Of a stretch of DNA of 64,000 bases, positions 62,226 through 64,000 are shown piece after piece. Origin of the DNA: Filomicrobium insigne (GTDB lineage Bacteria > Pseudomonadota > Alphaproteobacteria > Rhizobiales > Hyphomicrobiaceae); contig NZ_FNJC01000001.1 in NCBI RefSeq assembly GCF_900104305.1, positions 1,129,543 to 1,193,542 of the forward strand. Direction: 5' to 3'. A program made the position numbers and the translations under genes. Every line of letters begins with the position of its first letter. The first letter of the stretch is position 1. A model generated the notes under the pieces. That model had not been told where the DNA came from and did not search any database. It saw only the letters and a program-made list of their open reading frames with translations.

Positions 62226-62528
62226 TTATTTTGAGGCGGGTTGGCGAGATGGTGGCTGTGCAAACGCCTGTTCAACGGGCACCGTGAACGGTTTCGATGT
62301 GCGCTGTCTAAACCAGAACTGGTAACCATCGGCCGAGTTTTCAGAAGGCTTAGTTGCTGTGGCTTGAACCGTCACGATCGATGCTTTGGCCGCCATTGTG
62401 GTGGGATTGGTTGTATCGCGGAACAATGCATAGGTAACAGCAAACGTAACCCATAAGGTCCCGACGAGCAGGGTGACAAAAGACACCTTGAGAAAATTGC
62501 TTTGCAAAAACTGGAAGAGGTTAAACAT
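62226..62528 (-). CDS. Small membrane protein, unknown
   Basis: 100 residues if it starts at the ATG at 62528 (MFNLFQFLQSN). One strong hydrophobic helix (about 14-36, VSFVTLLVGTLWVTFAVTYA) then a soluble Thr/Ala/Pro tail. No strong Shine-Dalgarno was seen, so it is a weaker call. It is on the same strand as the DUF2865 gene 145 bases downstream and as the quinone oxidoreductase upstream. Confidence 0.45.
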   Translation of the reverse strand: MFNLFQFLQSNFLKVSFVTLLVGTLWVTFAVTYALFRDTTNPTTMAAKASIVTVQATATKPSENSADGYQFWFRQRTSKPFTVPVEQAFAQPPSRQPASK

Positions 62529-62727
62529 CGTCAACGCTGGAGCGAAAATAGAATCACGGCCTGAATCTGATCGCAACCGGAAACACGTCGGCAGCCCGCA
62601 TGCGATCTTTCCTTGAGTTAAGCAACGATCGAGTTGCCAATGGGTTGCGTATCGCAGCTAACAATTTTTTGCGGCGAGTGCCGCAACGGCTCTTCACCTT
62701 GCTTAAGGGTAAACCTTATTTGATGAA

Positions 62728-63702
62728 CTATATTTCAAGTATAATCTTTCCTGCCGCTTTACGCTGATCGATGAGCTGCAAGGCCTCAACTCCACGTTCC
62801 AGGGGAAAAACGGCGCCAATTCGAGGTTCTAGATTTCCATCAGCCACCCATCTCAGGAGTTGGCTGAGATTTTCGCGATGGCGTGTAACATCACGCTTAA
62901 CTGCTTCACCCCAAAAAACACCTAACGCCGCGCATCCCTTCAGAAGCAAAAGATTGAGTGGGAGTCGAGGGATCTCGCCCGCGGCAAAACCTACGACGAG
63001 AAAGCGGCCCTCCCAAGCCATGGCGCGGATCGCTGGTTCTGCATACGGGCCGCCAACGCAGTCGTAAACGACATCGACACCGATGCCATTCGTGAGTTCG
63101 CGCAGGCCAGTTTTCAAATCCGTGTCGGCGTAGCACAGCGTCTCGTCGGCGCCGTGTTGACGGCAAATCTCGAGTTTTTCGGGCGACGATGCGACCGCGA
63201 TGACCCGAGCTCCGAGAAGTTTGGCAATTTCGACGGCCGCTAGGCCGGCGCCACCGGATGCTCCCAGTACAGCGACCGTTTCGCCGGAACGCACCTTGGC
63301 GCGGTCTCGCAGCCCGTGCAGCGCAGTGCCATATGTGATTGCGACACCAGAGGCCGTCTGGAAATTCACACCGTCTGGAATGTGGACAAGGTGTTCGGCT
63401 GCAACGGAAATTTTCTCTCGCGCGCCGCCCCATCCGAGATATGCGGCCACTCGATCTCCCGGTACCAATCCGCTGACGCCCTCGCCTACAGCCTCCACCA
63501 CACCCGCAATCTCCCCTGACGGTGAGAACGGCAGATCAGGTTTGTGCTGATATCTTCCCCTCGTGATGAGCGTGTCGAAAAAGTTGAGGGCCGCTGCGCG
63601 TACCGCAACGATAACTTGCCCCTTGGCCGCGATTGGATCAGGTAGGTCAGCCAATTCCAGGGCTGCCGGACCGTCAAGGGACTTGCACAACAGTGCCCTC
63701 AT
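62728..63702 (-). CDS. NADPH:quinone oxidoreductase family (zinc-free MDR)
   Basis: 324 residues from the ATG at 63702 (AGAGG seven bases upstream; the frame to 63735 is not used). Medium-chain reductase/dehydrogenase without the catalytic zinc ligands: GroES-like N-terminal half, then a Rossmann domain with VAVLGASGGAGLAAVEIAKLLG. The nearest group is QOR / crotonyl-type quinone reductase; NADPH preference and substrate are not readable. Divergent from the RNA methyltransferase gene at the right edge. Confidence 0.85.
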   Translation of the reverse strand: MRALLCKSLDGPAALELADLPDPIAAKGQVIVAVRAAALNFFDTLITRGRYQHKPDLPFSPSGEIAGVVEAVGEGVSGLVPGDRVAAYLGWGGAREKISVAAEHLVHIPDGVNFQTASGVAITYGTALHGLRDRAKVRSGETVAVLGASGGAGLAAVEIAKLLGARVIAVASSPEKLEICRQHGADETLCYADTDLKTGLRELTNGIGVDVVYDCVGGPYAEPAIRAMAWEGRFLVVGFAAGEIPRLPLNLLLLKGCAALGVFWGEAVKRDVTRHRENLSQLLRWVADGNLEPRIGAVFPLERGVEALQLIDQRKAAGKIILEI

Positions 63703-63803
63703 GTGAAACCTCTTAGTTGAAACCCGGACAGCCAATGCATTCCGCCGTCAGATCGGCGACGCGCGATTGGATGCCCACCCCGTTCTTATCGCAAGAGAAA
63801 ACC

Positions 63804-64000
63804 ATGACATCAAACTGGCCGCCGACGCCACGCGGCTATTTCGCGATCGGTGCTGAGCGTATGTCGAAAGCTCTCAATCTCGGCAACTTGATGCGTTCCG
63901 CGCACGGATTTGGAGCGAGCTTCACCTTTACGGTGGGCGCCACCTATCAGGCTCTCGAGGCGCGCGCAGACACCTCGAAGGGCCAAGCGCACCTGCCACA
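63804..64000 (+). CDS. TrmH/SpoU-family RNA methyltransferase, 5' part
   Basis: The ATG at 63804 opens a frame that runs off the right edge (65 codons visible), so it is cut by the window. The visible RGYFAIGAERMSKALNLGNL and RSAHGFGASFTFTV match the start of SpoU/TrmH-type RNA methyltransferases (the NLGNLMRSA element corresponds to motif 1 with its Asn/Arg). A short purine-rich stretch precedes the ATG. Target RNA unknown. The frame is easily missed because it has no stop in the window. Confidence 0.75.
   Translation, partial: MTSNWPPTPRGYFAIGAERMSKALNLGNLMRSAHGFGASFTFTVGATYQALEARADTSKGQAHLP

Overview
The window looks like a chromosomal segment of an alphaproteobacterium of the order Hyphomicrobiales. 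A Hyphomicrobium-like methylotroph is my best guess, but this rests on gene order and gene content, not on a marker-gene comparison. Supporting points are a separate F1-ATPase operon (atpHAGDC) next to priA/fsa/xerC, the mdh-sucCDAB-lpd block, a ccmABCDG cluster beside acnA and a DUF1223 gene, several alphaproteobacterial families of unknown function (DUF2794, DUF2865), and two ethylmalonyl-CoA pathway enzymes. It is almost all housekeeping DNA: I found no insertion sequence, prophage, CRISPR array, rRNA or tRNA.

Layout. 1-2.8 kb: end of an envC-like gene, ctpA and rppH on the + strand. 2.8-8.3 kb: atpHAGDC on the - strand, with an extra small acidic CPxCG-protein gene between atpD and atpC. 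8.7-16 kb: priA, fructose-6-phosphate aldolase/transaldolase, an orphan amidoligase, xerC, a TraB/GumN protein and a TSUP permease. 16-25.5 kb: mdh, sucC, sucD, sucA, sucB and lpd on the - strand (TCA cycle from 2-oxoglutarate to succinate, plus malate dehydrogenase). 25.9-30.6 kb: a secreted matrixin-like metalloprotease, a secreted PRC-barrel protein, zapE, a GNAT acetyltransferase and a histone H1-like Lys/Ala protein. 30.8-38.6 kb: succinate dehydrogenase (sdhC, sdhD, sdhA ... sdhB) with two non-sdh genes between sdhA and sdhB, followed upstream by mesaconyl-CoA hydratase and a malyl-CoA thioesterase-like enzyme. 38.8-43.5 kb: pyridoxal kinase, a methyltransferase, a sirtuin, an RlmD-type RNA methyltransferase and tlyA. 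43.8-51.4 kb: carbonic anhydrase, cytochrome c maturation genes ccmA-B-C-D-G, acnA and DUF1223. 51.6-64 kb: a minimal adenylate cyclase, an M3 oligopeptidase, DUF2794, a Bax-inhibitor-1 protein, ybbP/ybbA divergent from tesA, thpR, DUF2865, a small membrane protein, a quinone oxidoreductase and the start of a TrmH-family RNA methyltransferase.

How it works together. The middle of the window is a central-carbon supercluster. Ethylmalonyl-CoA pathway products (glyoxylate, propionyl-CoA, malyl-CoA) feed malate and succinate into the adjacent Suc/Sdh/Mdh enzymes, aconitase lies further along, and electrons leave through succinate dehydrogenase and c-type cytochromes matured by Ccm, with ATP made by the F1 sector encoded here. 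Many starts were moved inward from the longest frame because a Shine-Dalgarno sequence or the family length points to an internal codon.

No clearly new multi-gene system was found. The best candidates for unexplained biology are the acidic CPxCG gene in the atp operon with a terminator-like hairpin directly in front of it, the split sdh locus carrying a stand-alone MHYT sensor and an unknown membrane-anchored protein, the orphan amidoligase, the secreted matrixin/PRC-barrel pair, the H1-like protein, and an orphan + strand terminator near 54.65 kb that may end an unannotated small RNA.
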